From: Bacillota bacterium
GTDB lineage: Bacteria; Bacillota; Sulfobacillia; Sulfobacillales; Sulfobacillaceae
Length of the DNA: 64,000 nucleotides
Reading direction: 5' to 3'
Assembly (NCBI GenBank): GCA_021841025.1
Contig: JAKBWA010000070.1
Span: 1 to 64,000, forward strand
The translations under genes and the position numbers were made by a program. Positions 34,397 through 43,276 of the stretch are shown piece by piece (the first letter of the stretch is position 1; each line of letters opens with the position of its first letter). The notes beneath the pieces were generated by a model. That model was not told where the DNA came from, ran no database searches, and worked only from the letters and a program-made list of their open reading frames with translations.

Positions 34397-35959
34397 GTGA
34401 GAAGAATTCATTGGCTGGGCAGAACCGGAATCTTGTTGCTGATCGCAGGAGGGTGTAGCGCCCTCGATTTGGGGTCGTCTCGTTATGTCATGATGCCACA
34501 GATTTCACCGGAGAATTTTAAGATCCCTGGTGCCTTAGGCCCTTATTCCACGTTCGCCAATCATGGCTATGAATCTTTGAATATGATTAGTCCTGTTATT
34601 CCCCAGCCTTATGATGCTGTTGCCCCTCCCGGATTTCTGGGGGTGCAATTTGTACGAGATAGTCCCAGAAATCTGGCTTTGGATCATTTTCGTTTGACCG
34701 TATCGGATCCAAAGGGAAAAGTGGCGACAGGAAAAATCATATACACAGCGAACGGGTTTGTAGGCGTGCGCCCAATCCGAGAATTGGTTGTAGGATCTTA
34801 CCGGGTTCGATTTGTCGCTCCGGGATTTCAAACTCCCGTGTCCGTTTGGCAGATCCGGGTGAAAAGATGGAAGAGGAATAAATGGAAAAAATTGCGGCCT
34901 TATGAAGCGAACGCCTCGAAACCCTCATATTTAAATGCCTTAAACACCTTGCGTGCTGGGCTTAATGAACCTCCTGTGGTATGGAGCCCGTCATTAGCGT
35001 TAGCTAGTGCCGCTCATGTCCGTTATATCAGGAAAAACGGTTATAACTCACCCTCTTTTCATGTGGAAACACATTTAAGACCGGGTTTTACCGGAACCAA
35101 GCCGTGGGACCGGGATATGACTTTTGGCTGGCAAAGTCCATTGGATGGTGAGGTCGGCATAGAATGGAGCCATCCCGAAATTCCGTTGCGAGTGATCCAA
35201 AATCTCACCGATACGGTATTTCACCGCCTGGCCCTTCTCTCTCCCAATGTGGTGGCCGTGGGAGCGGGGCAAATAGCCGGTGTCAACGGATCTACGGTCA
35301 TGGATTTGGGTTTTGGATACCGTCCAGCTTTGCCCTATGCTGTCGTGTATCCCTTTCCAGGGCAATGGGGAGTGCCGACGGGGTGGACTGATATAGAAAA
35401 TCCGGATCCCGTATCAGAAGGGTCAAGAAAACAGTTTGGCTATCCTATTACGGTGGATTTTCCGACAGTCGCCCGTTTAATGAATGTGCATGTTCTCTTG
35501 CGGCAGGCCAGTGCGGCTATTCCTGCGGTTATTGATGATCCCGGGGAAAATGGCATGGATTGGAATCAATTAGGCATTGTGCCGTCGCACCCATTGTGGC
35601 CCGCCATGCGATATGATGTGTCCGTCACGGCGCAAGCACAGTTTAGTAACCAGAAACAACATCAGATTCATTTGACGTGGCATTTTACCACCGGGGGCCG
35701 TGATGAATCCGTAGCGGCCAATGTCTTGAAAACTCAAGATAAACTGAGTGTTTCTGTGGTCCAGGCGGGAACAGGCATGCCTATTCAAAACGAGGCACTT
35801 CAGATTTATGCTGCCGGAAAACACTCGAAGCCTTATGTCCTCGGCCAAGCTTTCACCAATGCGCAAGGAATAATGACGTGTTTTTTGCCTCCGCCCCGCA
35901 TTGGTGAAATTGTGGACGTTGTGACCGCGGCAGGCAACAGTACGCAGTTTAGGTGGTGA
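34397..35959 (+). CDS. CAP/SCP-domain lipoprotein
   Basis: 520 residues, exported: N-terminal LLLIAGGCSA with Cys at about residue 20 suits a lipobox. After a roughly 170-residue N-terminal beta-rich part, residues about 178-320 hold a CAP-like domain: YLNALNTLRAGLNEPPVVWSPSLALASAAHVRYI is the usual N(L)xxRxxxGLPPL...A..HxxY pattern, with HVETHLRPGFTG after it. The C-terminal 200 residues resemble Ig-like/bacterial surface modules. Function unknown; CAP proteins in bacteria are wall or spore associated. GTG 34397 start. The next gene begins right at its stop. Confidence 0.8.
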   Translation: MRRIHWLGRTGILLLIAGGCSALDLGSSRYVMMPQISPENFKIPGALGPYSTFANHGYESLNMISPVIPQPYDAVAPPGFLGVQFVRDSPRNLALDHFRLTVSDPKGKVATGKIIYTANGFVGVRPIRELVVGSYRVRFVAPGFQTPVSVWQIRVKRWKRNKWKKLRPYEANASKPSYLNALNTLRAGLNEPPVVWSPSLALASAAHVRYIRKNGYNSPSFHVETHLRPGFTGTKPWDRDMTFGWQSPLDGEVGIEWSHPEIPLRVIQNLTDTVFHRLALLSPNVVAVGAGQIAGVNGSTVMDLGFGYRPALPYAVVYPFPGQWGVPTGWTDIENPDPVSEGSRKQFGYPITVDFPTVARLMNVHVLLRQASAAIPAVIDDPGENGMDWNQLGIVPSHPLWPAMRYDVSVTAQAQFSNQKQHQIHLTWHFTTGGRDESVAANVLKTQDKLSVSVVQAGTGMPIQNEALQIYAAGKHSKPYVLGQAFTNAQGIMTCFLPPPRIGEIVDVVTAAGNSTQFRW

Positions 35960-36007
35960 ATTTCGATTAAACTCTCCGATATCAGAAAACGAGTCACAAC
36001 CATCACT

Positions 36008-36820
36008 ATGCGAGGGCGTCGTGTGCGCCTGGCCTGGTCTTTGTGGCCAGGAACTGAGGAAAAAACTTGGGTATTTATTCATGGAATGGGGTCTTCTCGC
36101 TGGGCCTTTGCTGAGCTTCTGGAAAGATACCCCGTAACCGGACAATATCTCGCTGTCGATCTGCCAGGTTTTGGAGATTCTCAGTTGCCTCGATTTACTC
36201 AAAGCCTTGAGGATTTTACCGACGCTTTGCACCAATTGATAAGGCAGTTGGATTTAAATAAACCTGTGTTAGTCGGGCATTCTTTTGGAGGCATGGTAGC
36301 CGGAGAGTTGGTGAGTTATTATCCTAAGGAAGCAGGGGGATTGGTTCTTGTCGCCAGTGCCGGATATTTTCCGCCTCGCAATGCGATGAAGACGTTGCCC
36401 TGGCCTTGGCTGAACCGCATAGGGATTTTGGCAAGCAGTGTGGATATATACGGCAATCAGATATTAAGGGCGTTAGGTCTCAATCCCGCAAGCATTCCTG
36501 CAGAGGTGCGCCAGAGGATGCGCTGGGGGTGGCGAAGAGCTCGGGAGATGGCGCGAATGCGGCAGTTTTATGATGCGCCGCAATTTGTCTCCCGGATTGT
36601 CGAAAGTCAAGTGCCGACAGTGGCAATTCACGGAGAAAATGATATTCTCTTTCCGTTGCCCGAGGTGCTCAAGAGGGTGAATTCGGCTTTTCCCGTATTA
36701 GTTCTGCCGGGGGCCGGTCATCTTCCCTATGATTACGATTTGCCAGGGTTTGTCAGTCTGTTGCAGAAAGCCGAGAAGATAATCGAGAAGGAGAATGAGA
36801 AGAGAGCGCGAAGCGATTGA
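36008..36820 (+). CDS. Alpha/beta hydrolase
   Basis: About 270 residues. HGMGSSRWAF oxyanion loop, VDLPGFGDS, nucleophile elbow GHSFGG, acid HGENDILFP and His GAGHLPY make a complete triad. Substrate unknown; possibilities include esterase, prolyl-iminopeptidase-like aminopeptidase or lactonase. The frame remains open upstream to 35960, directly after the previous stop, where AGGTGG precedes an ATT codon, so the product may be 16 residues longer (see findings). Sits among peptidase genes, but the context is only suggestive. Confidence 0.88.
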   Translation: MRGRRVRLAWSLWPGTEEKTWVFIHGMGSSRWAFAELLERYPVTGQYLAVDLPGFGDSQLPRFTQSLEDFTDALHQLIRQLDLNKPVLVGHSFGGMVAGELVSYYPKEAGGLVLVASAGYFPPRNAMKTLPWPWLNRIGILASSVDIYGNQILRALGLNPASIPAEVRQRMRWGWRRAREMARMRQFYDAPQFVSRIVESQVPTVAIHGENDILFPLPEVLKRVNSAFPVLVLPGAGHLPYDYDLPGFVSLLQKAEKIIEKENEKRARSD

Positions 36821-36992
36821 GAGATCCGTTCTTTGGGCAAAAAGGCTTGAGGAGAGTAAGTCTTTTTGCAAATGGGCGTTTACTTTCGGGTATCAGGATG
36901 TCTTTGGATTGAAGCCTTCTGATTCTGAACCAAGCCGGAACTGCGGCGGGATCGGCGTCAACCTTTATCCGAAGCCGCAATTGGATAGGGGA

Positions 36993-37059
36993 GGGTTCAC
37001 GAACCCAAGGCGAGAAGCCGGCAGAATCAGCCAGCATCATCGCTAGGGGTTCGTGAACC
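36993..37059. repeat. Pair of palindromes GGGTTC-N2-GAACCC
   Basis: GGGTTCACGAACCC (36993-37006) and GGGTTCGTGAACC (37047-37059), each palindromic and inverted with respect to each other, separated by 40 bases, located between two convergent gene ends. Together they can form one large hairpin (terminator) or two small ones, or be binding sites. Confidence 0.5.
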
Positions 37060-37069
37060 TGTGGGACGT

Positions 37070-39091
37070 TTAGAGATATTCTTTTAGCCAATCCGTGAAA
37101 CTGTTGAGACGAAAAATTCTATGCCAAGGTTTGCCGTTGCGGCTCATACCGTGAAATTCGCCAGGATAGCGAATGAATTTCACGGGGGCCTTATTCAGGT
37201 ATTTAACGGCCGTATAAAGAATTTCACCTTGTTCGATGGGACAGCGTAAATCGCCTTCTTGGTGTTCGATCAACAAGGGGGTCGTGATATTTTCCACATA
37301 AGTAATGGGACTTTGACGGCGGTACCAGGCGTCATCAGCCTGCCATGGCGCCACGCCTGCCCGGCGCATCCAATGCCAGCCTCCGTCTCCTGTGCCGACC
37401 ATAGCTTTCCAGTCTACCACAGAGCGCATGGTGATGGCGGCTTTGAAGCGGTTTGTATGACTCACAATCCAGTTGGTCATAAAGCCGCCGTAAGACCCTC
37501 CTGCTACAGCCAGTCTCTGTTTATCAATCCAGGGGTACTTCTCTAAAGCTGTGTCAAGACCCGCCATAATATCTTCGTAGTCGAGATGGCCCCACTCTTT
37601 TTGAATGGCCCGGCAAAAATCACGGCCATATCCTTGAGATCCGCGAGGGTTGGTGTAGATCACGGCGTAACCGTGTTGGGCCAACCACTGGAACTCCAGA
37701 AAGAAGCTGTCGGCATACATCATCATAGGCCCGCCATGAATGGCGAGGACTGCAGGATATTTTCTTTCGTCTTTTTGATCTTTCTCTTCGCTGAGGCCGA
37801 CGGGAGGAAGGACCCACCCGTCGATTTCGGGACCTTCGGGGGCTCGACAGTGAAAACGTCGGGGGGAAGAGAGCTGGATTGATCGCAATAGCCCCTGGTT
37901 GGGGTTTGTCAGCTGAGCCGGTTCGGTCGGCAGTGAAGAGAAGTCCAGCCATACGAGCTGGGAGGGATTGGTTGGCGTGTTCATGGCTAATATTGCTAAA
38001 GAGCGGTGAGGATCCACATCATAACTATAATAGGCGTGAGATCCTCTGGTTAAGAGTTCGACGGTGTCATGTTGCCAATCGATACGAGCCAGTTGCACGG
38101 TCCCCTTGTCGCTGGTCAAAGAAAAAATGTGGCTTCCGTCGTGATCAAAACACAAAGGATTGCTAGCTGGCCCCAGCATATCGGACAGCGATTCATCGGC
38201 GAAAGGACGATCCCAATTCGGAGCAATCCGACGGTAGTTTTCTGGCTGGTCGAGCGGGATGACGAATAATGAAGGATTATCGTAACCGAGATCTTCCGTG
38301 TGCGATCCAATAAAGAAGAGATGCGATCCTTCTGGATGGACACAAGGCGAATAGGCATTGATTCCTTTCCCCGAAAGTCTCTGGGGTGTTGAGCGGCTCT
38401 CGCTAACGTTCAGGGAATAGATGTGTTGTTCGAAGGGCTCCCGGTCATAGTCGTCGCCATAACGAGAAGTGAAGAAGAGGCGAAGCCCATCGGGAGAAAT
38501 TGCTAGCTGAGAGTGGCGGTAAGGGCCAAATGTCAGTTGTACCGGTTCTTGGCTGAGGTCTCGGCTGAGAGCAACAATATGAGGCCTTCGGTTGCCATAA
38601 AAGCCGACTCCGTCCATTTTGTGAGCTAGCTCGGTAATGACTTTAACATCCTGGTTGAATTTCACGTATTCGTCTTGGGTTTCAGGGGAATTTTCTTTCC
38701 GGATACCGTCTTCAGTGAGAAAAGCGGTGGCATAAAGCGTGAAAGAGTCTGGAGCCCAAATAAAGGAGTCGATCCCCCCGTCGATGAAGGTGAGTTGCTG
38801 GGCTTCTCCTCCCTGGGTCGGCATGATCCAAATCTGGTCCTGATTGCTACGCTTCGAGATGAAGGCCAGCCATTGGCCGTCGGGTGAAAAACGGGGAGAA
38901 TGATCCTTAGGTCCTTGGGTGAAGAGTACGGGATCTTTTCCCTTCCAGATTTGCATAATATGAGTCTGGTAGCCATTAGTTACGCGGTCGGCCTGATTTT
39001 CCACGTAAACTGCCAGGTTCTTGCCCGGGCAAATGTGGATGTCTCCTCCGAGCTTGAACTGGAAGAGATCGTCAAGCATTATATGTTTCAT
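37070..39091 (-). CDS. S9-family prolyl oligopeptidase/acylaminoacyl peptidase
   Basis: About 673 residues. N-terminal beta-propeller with PD40-like repeats (FSPDGQWLAFISKRSNQDQIWIMP), then an alpha/beta hydrolase catalytic domain: AIHGGPMMMYADSF, GSQGYGRDF, nucleophile AGGSYGGFMTNW, Asp EGDLRCPIEQ and His PGEFHGMSRNG. Acts on short peptides released by other proteases. ATG 39091 with CCAAGGGGG upstream; the longer frame is unlikely. Together with tricorn and Pcp gives a peptide-degrading set. Confidence 0.94.
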   Translation of the reverse strand: MKHIMLDDLFQFKLGGDIHICPGKNLAVYVENQADRVTNGYQTHIMQIWKGKDPVLFTQGPKDHSPRFSPDGQWLAFISKRSNQDQIWIMPTQGGEAQQLTFIDGGIDSFIWAPDSFTLYATAFLTEDGIRKENSPETQDEYVKFNQDVKVITELAHKMDGVGFYGNRRPHIVALSRDLSQEPVQLTFGPYRHSQLAISPDGLRLFFTSRYGDDYDREPFEQHIYSLNVSESRSTPQRLSGKGINAYSPCVHPEGSHLFFIGSHTEDLGYDNPSLFVIPLDQPENYRRIAPNWDRPFADESLSDMLGPASNPLCFDHDGSHIFSLTSDKGTVQLARIDWQHDTVELLTRGSHAYYSYDVDPHRSLAILAMNTPTNPSQLVWLDFSSLPTEPAQLTNPNQGLLRSIQLSSPRRFHCRAPEGPEIDGWVLPPVGLSEEKDQKDERKYPAVLAIHGGPMMMYADSFFLEFQWLAQHGYAVIYTNPRGSQGYGRDFCRAIQKEWGHLDYEDIMAGLDTALEKYPWIDKQRLAVAGGSYGGFMTNWIVSHTNRFKAAITMRSVVDWKAMVGTGDGGWHWMRRAGVAPWQADDAWYRRQSPITYVENITTPLLIEHQEGDLRCPIEQGEILYTAVKYLNKAPVKFIRYPGEFHGMSRNGKPWHRIFRLNSFTDWLKEYL

Positions 39092-39296
39092 TCGGTAGCC
39101 CCCTTGGCAAAAATTATGTAAGATTTTAGTGCTATACATCCTCTTACGACTATATCACGGCAAGAGTTCCCTGGACCCGTGTTGTGGCGCTTTTCAAGAG
39201 GCCCGAGAGTCTTCTCAGATCACGGCATTATCTTCTACGCACAACCCAAGCTTTGTTACAATAGAGGCAAGGACTGAGGCGGGAGGGGAAGACACA

Positions 39297-39785
39297 GTGC
39301 GGGTCAAACCCGAAGGAATGAAAGCTGCTTCGGTTGCGGTCTTGGTTTTCCACGAACAAGGGCAATGGTGGACTTTGATTATTCAGCGTCCATCATGGAT
39401 GCGCGAACATCCTGCCGAGTTGGCCTTTCCCGGTGGCAAAAGAGATGCAGCTGACAAAACTTTGTGGGAGACAGCGCAACGGGAAACTCAAGAAGAAGTC
39501 GGTATATCTCTTTGCACTTCACAATGCCTCGGATGTCTTGAGCCGGTTGTCATTGCTCCCACCGGCTACTGGATATGGCCGTGGCTCGTGGGCGTTCCCG
39601 CCCGTATCGAACCCCATCCCAATTCCCATGAAGTCGTGCAAGCCCTGTGGATACGCTTGGAAAATTTGTGGAGGGCGAGTGAGAGAGGGGCTTGGGGAAT
39701 GATGTATCCCACGGACGTTGGCGTTATTTGGGGTGCCAGTGCTCGCATTATTGGTCAGCTTTGTCCAGATGACAATGATACGTAA
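39297..39785 (+). CDS. NudL-like CoA-pyrophosphatase-type Nudix hydrolase
   Basis: About 162 residues. RPSWMREHPAELAFPGGKRDAADKTLWETAQRETQEEVGI combines the UPF0035 CoA-pyrophosphatase motif (here residues about 33-72) with the Nudix box RETQEEVGI; the first box residue is D for E. Likely hydrolyses CoA or its derivatives to phosphopantetheine and ADP. GTG 39297 has GGGAGGGG upstream; the longer frame from 39129 lacks support. Confidence 0.87.
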   Translation: MRVKPEGMKAASVAVLVFHEQGQWWTLIIQRPSWMREHPAELAFPGGKRDAADKTLWETAQRETQEEVGISLCTSQCLGCLEPVVIAPTGYWIWPWLVGVPARIEPHPNSHEVVQALWIRLENLWRASERGAWGMMYPTDVGVIWGASARIIGQLCPDDNDT

Positions 39786-40081
39786 TTTTGAGGGTCGTTG
39801 TCATGATGGAGTGTCGTCTTGCGCCTTGCACGGCAAGAGGTGCCGGCAGTTGAATAGCCGAAATGGGGGGAGGGATAGGGCGCTCGTCAGTTTGCCGGGA
39901 GTTTTTTAGGCACAAGGCTTGGCATTGGAAATCTCACAACGAAGATGACTTGTGGCCCGTGGAATCGTGGCCTTTTGCCCGCTCTCTATGGTTCTGGTTC
40001 GCAGCACCCGGGGAAATAGGCCGTGACACCCCCATCGAGGCTTAATCCATTCGGTAATGGGCAATGAAGGAGGCAAGGGTT
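39786..40081. other. Gap, no supported gene
   Basis: Frames here (e.g. 39863-40045) have no ribosome site or family. A small dyad CCATT-CGGT-AATGG (40047-40060) precedes the next ribosome site. Confidence 0.3.
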
Positions 40082-41245
40082 ATGCGTCTTGAACAAGTGG
40101 TGATGCAATTTATTTCGCTCCCTTTAAAGACTCCTTTTGAGACCTCTTTCGGCATGGAGGATACCAAACGGGCCTGGCTTGTTGCCGTGACGGGCGAAGG
40201 CATTACGGGCTACGGGGAATGCGTGAGCTTCGATCAACCTTTATACACCGAGGAAACTCATGCTTCCTGCTATTATGCCATACGCGATCATATTCTTCCC
40301 CGGTTAAGAGGAGAGATAGGCCATCCCCGGGAAGTTTTCACCCGACTTCAGCAGATTCGAGGGAATTTTATGGCTAAGGCCGCAGTGGAAACGGCTATAT
40401 GGGATTGGTGGGCAAAATCCCAATCGCGCCCCTTATACCAAATATTAGGAGGAGATAATAGGCGCATTCCCGTAGGGGTGGCGATTGGCATTCAGCCGGA
40501 TGTGCAACAACTGTGTCAAGCAGCAGAAGGTTTTTGGGAACAAGGTTACCGCCGGTTGAAGATAAAAATCCGCCCCCAATGGGATGTGGAGCCTCTTGCG
40601 GCAGTGCGCCGGCATCTTGGGTCTGAGGTGCCCATCATGGCCGATGCTAATTCAGCTTACACCCTTGGTGAGGCCGATCATTTGAGGCAGCTCGATCCCT
40701 TGGGGCTGATGATGATTGAGCAGCCCTTAGCGTATGATGATATTATCGAACACGGCAAACTCGCGCAGAAGATCATCACGCCAATTTGTTTGGATGAGTC
40801 GCTCCGTACCCTGGACAACGTGGCTCAAGCTTGGAAAATTGGTGCTTTGGGAGTAGTCAATTTGAAGCTCGGACGTGTGGGGGGATATGTTCCCGCGCTG
40901 GCCATTGAAAAATTTGCCCGAAGCCGCCAAATTCCTTTATGGTGTGGAGGCATGCTCGAGACGGGAATAGGGCGGGCACACAATTTGCATTTGGCGACGT
41001 TGTCCGGTTTTACCCTGCCGGGGGATACCTCTGCCAGCACCCGTTATTTTGATCATGACATTATTACGGATCCCTTTGTACTGAATTCGGACGGGACTTT
41101 GACGGTACCTGAAAAGCCCGGGATTGGTGTATCTCCCGACATGAAAAGAATTAGGGATGTTCTGGTTTACGAGGAAGTGTTTCGTGTTCCTGCCGAATCT
41201 TTGTCAGCCGCCGCACAACACGAAAGGAGGTTCCCCGAAAGGTGA
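40082..41245 (+). CDS. N-acylamino-acid (N-succinylamino-acid) racemase / o-succinylbenzoate synthase family
   Basis: About 387 residues, enolase superfamily, muconate-cycloisomerase group. Loop residues and catalytic segments: FSFG... as FETSFGMED, KAAVETAIWDWW, RLKIKIRPQWD (KxK), MADANSAY (metal Asp), IEQPLAYDD (metal Glu), CLDESLRT (metal Asp), NLKLGRVGGY (second catalytic Lys), CGGMLETGIGRAHNLHLA. MenC and N-acylamino-acid racemase share this sequence; the adjacent M20 deacylase favours the N-succinylamino-acid racemase role, converting D- to L-amino acids, as in Geobacillus. AAGGAGG (40070-40076) fixes ATG 40082. Confidence 0.9.
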   Translation: MRLEQVVMQFISLPLKTPFETSFGMEDTKRAWLVAVTGEGITGYGECVSFDQPLYTEETHASCYYAIRDHILPRLRGEIGHPREVFTRLQQIRGNFMAKAAVETAIWDWWAKSQSRPLYQILGGDNRRIPVGVAIGIQPDVQQLCQAAEGFWEQGYRRLKIKIRPQWDVEPLAAVRRHLGSEVPIMADANSAYTLGEADHLRQLDPLGLMMIEQPLAYDDIIEHGKLAQKIITPICLDESLRTLDNVAQAWKIGALGVVNLKLGRVGGYVPALAIEKFARSRQIPLWCGGMLETGIGRAHNLHLATLSGFTLPGDTSASTRYFDHDIITDPFVLNSDGTLTVPEKPGIGVSPDMKRIRDVLVYEEVFRVPAESLSAAAQHERRFPER

Positions 41246-42375
41246 TATGGGACGATGATAAATGGAAAAGGCTCTTAGGTGATCTCGTTCAGATAGAGTC
41301 TCCTTCAGGATTTATGGAGGGAATTGAAAAGGTTGACCAACGTATTGTGAATGAGTTATCTGCTGTGGGCTTGCAACATCGTTTTCATGCGAGTGACAAA
41401 GGACCGATTCTTGAGATCTTTCGGGAAGTTGAAGGGAAAAGAGGAGCACTTGTGCTAGGTCATGCCGATACTGTGTGGCCTTTGGGCACACTGGAACAAA
41501 GACCCTTTCGTGACGAAGGGAACCATCTGTACGGTCCGGGTGTGTTGGACATGAAGGCCGGTTTGGTCCTTGGTGTTGCGGCCATAAAAGATCTGGCAGC
41601 TAAGACGCCTTTTTGCTGGTTGATTACTCCAGATGAGGAAATTGGCAGTGAGGTGAGCTTGCGAATTATTCAAAAACGCGCACGCGAGGCATCAGTGACC
41701 TTAGTTTTGGAACCGGGGGGTGAAGATGGCGCTTTAAAAATTGGCCGATCCGGAGTGGGAAATTACCGAATGATAATTTCCGGACGGGAAAGCCATGCGG
41801 GATTGGACCCCGAGCAAGGAGCCAGTGCCATTAGGGAATTGGCACAGCAAATATTATGGCTCCATAGTTTGGAAAACCGGGTTCTGGGTACGACCATCAA
41901 TGTCGGGGTAGTAAAAGGCGGCATCCGCCCTAACGTGATAGCGGGTTCGGCAGAGGCTTTAATTGACATTCGAGTGCGGACGAAAAAAGAAAGAAACCGT
42001 CTTGAACAGCTATTGAGTGCACCGCCAAAGTTCGACAGCCGGGTTCGGATTGAATACCACGGATCTTTTTCGAGACCTCCCATGGATCACAACAGCCGCA
42101 GTGAGGATTGGTTTGGTCTGGCCAAACAAATTTGGGAGAGGATCAGTGGCAAAGACTTGTCCGGGGTAAATGTCGGGGGAGCCAGCGACGGCAATTTCAC
42201 GGCGAAACTCTCACCGACCCTAGACGGGCTCGGGGCCGTGGGTGAAGGGGCGCATGCCCCCCATGAGCATGTCCGGTGGGAGTTTATGAAATGGCGCTAC
42301 GCCTTGTTAAAAGCACTAATGGAACAAGCTGAGGACGATGAAAAAGATGAGGATTTACGCGCTAATTGGACCTAG
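41242..42375 (+). CDS. M20-family metallopeptidase (N-acyl-amino-acid hydrolase type)
   Basis: 377 residues. Zinc-binding motifs: GHADTVWP (His, Asp), GPGVLDMKAGL (bridging Asp), TPDEEIGS (catalytic Glu plus Glu), then SHAGLDPEQGASAIREL (dimerisation domain) and C-terminal GEGAHAPHEHV (His). Resembles glutamate carboxypeptidase/CPG2-type enzymes. GTG start overlaps the racemase stop, so the two are translationally coupled; this supports a deacylation step acting on the racemase product. AAAGGAGG lies 12 bases upstream. Confidence 0.9.
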   Translation: MIWDDDKWKRLLGDLVQIESPSGFMEGIEKVDQRIVNELSAVGLQHRFHASDKGPILEIFREVEGKRGALVLGHADTVWPLGTLEQRPFRDEGNHLYGPGVLDMKAGLVLGVAAIKDLAAKTPFCWLITPDEEIGSEVSLRIIQKRAREASVTLVLEPGGEDGALKIGRSGVGNYRMIISGRESHAGLDPEQGASAIRELAQQILWLHSLENRVLGTTINVGVVKGGIRPNVIAGSAEALIDIRVRTKKERNRLEQLLSAPPKFDSRVRIEYHGSFSRPPMDHNSRSEDWFGLAKQIWERISGKDLSGVNVGGASDGNFTAKLSPTLDGLGAVGEGAHAPHEHVRWEFMKWRYALLKALMEQAEDDEKDEDLRANWT

Positions 42376-43276
42376 CGGAACGGGAAAGAGTCACCGCGCC
42401 TCGATGGTGGCCATGGAAAAGAATGTGGAAGCCATCATCGATGATGGCTTATTGATCACAGGCGGGAGAATTGTAGCGGGGTATTCCGCCAAGAGAGAGT
42501 CGACGCGCATAGCCGCAGTCAAACGGGCAATTTTTTTAGATCCCCACCATGCTTCGGAGGTGAGGGAAGCCATGAACAACTTGCAGTTGAATGCTGTGCT
42601 GATTTTGGGCACCTCGATGAATATGATTCGCCACATTACGGATGCCCTGCATTTGGATTTCAATGCGGTCACGTGGATTCCGATTGAAACCGTCAGCTCT
42701 TTGGAAGAACGGGATTTGGCAAAAAAAATTCGCCAACAACAAGGCAAACATGTGATTCCTGCGCCGACCATGGAAGTGCGCAAGAGTTTTTCAGGTTATC
42801 TGATTGATCCGTTGCGCTTTATCTTTAACCGCAAGGGTCGGTCAGTTTTGGTGGAAAAATCGATTGTACGCCCGACGTATTCCGGACTCGGGCGGTTCTA
42901 CATTTCAGACACGGTAATAACGGCCATTGTGGTTCATGCGGCGTGCCAGCACCCGGGAGTATTTTCCGTCTACCGGGTCACGGTTCATACTACTTCAGCC
43001 GGCCTCAGCATTTCACTGGAAATCGATGCAATTTCCCGAGTCAGGCTGTTTGAAATGCTCGAAGACGTGCAAAATCAAATTCGCCGGGCGGTGGAAGACA
43101 TGACAGCCTTAAATGTGTTAGTGCTTGATGTGGAAGCCAGACATTGCTGGCCCCGCCCGGCCGAGACCTCGGGCACGGTCAACCAGGAGCCGTCCGATAA
43201 AGGGTCGTGTGATGGGCTTTCAAAAAATGAAGGAGGAGGGCAATATGCCACAGCGCGTATTGGTCGTGGACGATGA
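42338..43276 (+). CDS. P-loop NTPase fused to Asp23/Gls24 domain
   Basis: 312 residues. N-terminal P-loop GPSGTGKS (residues 12-19) with a nucleotide-kinase-like domain to about residue 150 (IIDDGLLITGG). C-terminal about 175-265 is an Asp23/Gls24-like domain: RFYISDTVITAIVVHAACQHPGVFSVY and VQNQIRRAVEDMTALNVLVLDV. The last 45 residues run antisense-free but low-similarity and overlap the phoP start. Asp23 proteins are membrane-stress associated in Gram-positives. The start overlaps the M20 gene by 38 bases. Role unknown; fusion is seen in Clostridia-like groups. Confidence 0.8.
   Translation: MKKMRIYALIGPSGTGKSHRASMVAMEKNVEAIIDDGLLITGGRIVAGYSAKRESTRIAAVKRAIFLDPHHASEVREAMNNLQLNAVLILGTSMNMIRHITDALHLDFNAVTWIPIETVSSLEERDLAKKIRQQQGKHVIPAPTMEVRKSFSGYLIDPLRFIFNRKGRSVLVEKSIVRPTYSGLGRFYISDTVITAIVVHAACQHPGVFSVYRVTVHTTSAGLSISLEIDAISRVRLFEMLEDVQNQIRRAVEDMTALNVLVLDVEARHCWPRPAETSGTVNQEPSDKGSCDGLSKNEGGGQYATARIGRGR

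Noticed and set aside
36795-37046. 83-codon plus frame after the hydrolase
   Set aside because: Starts inside the hydrolase with poor ribosome spacing and includes a palindrome.
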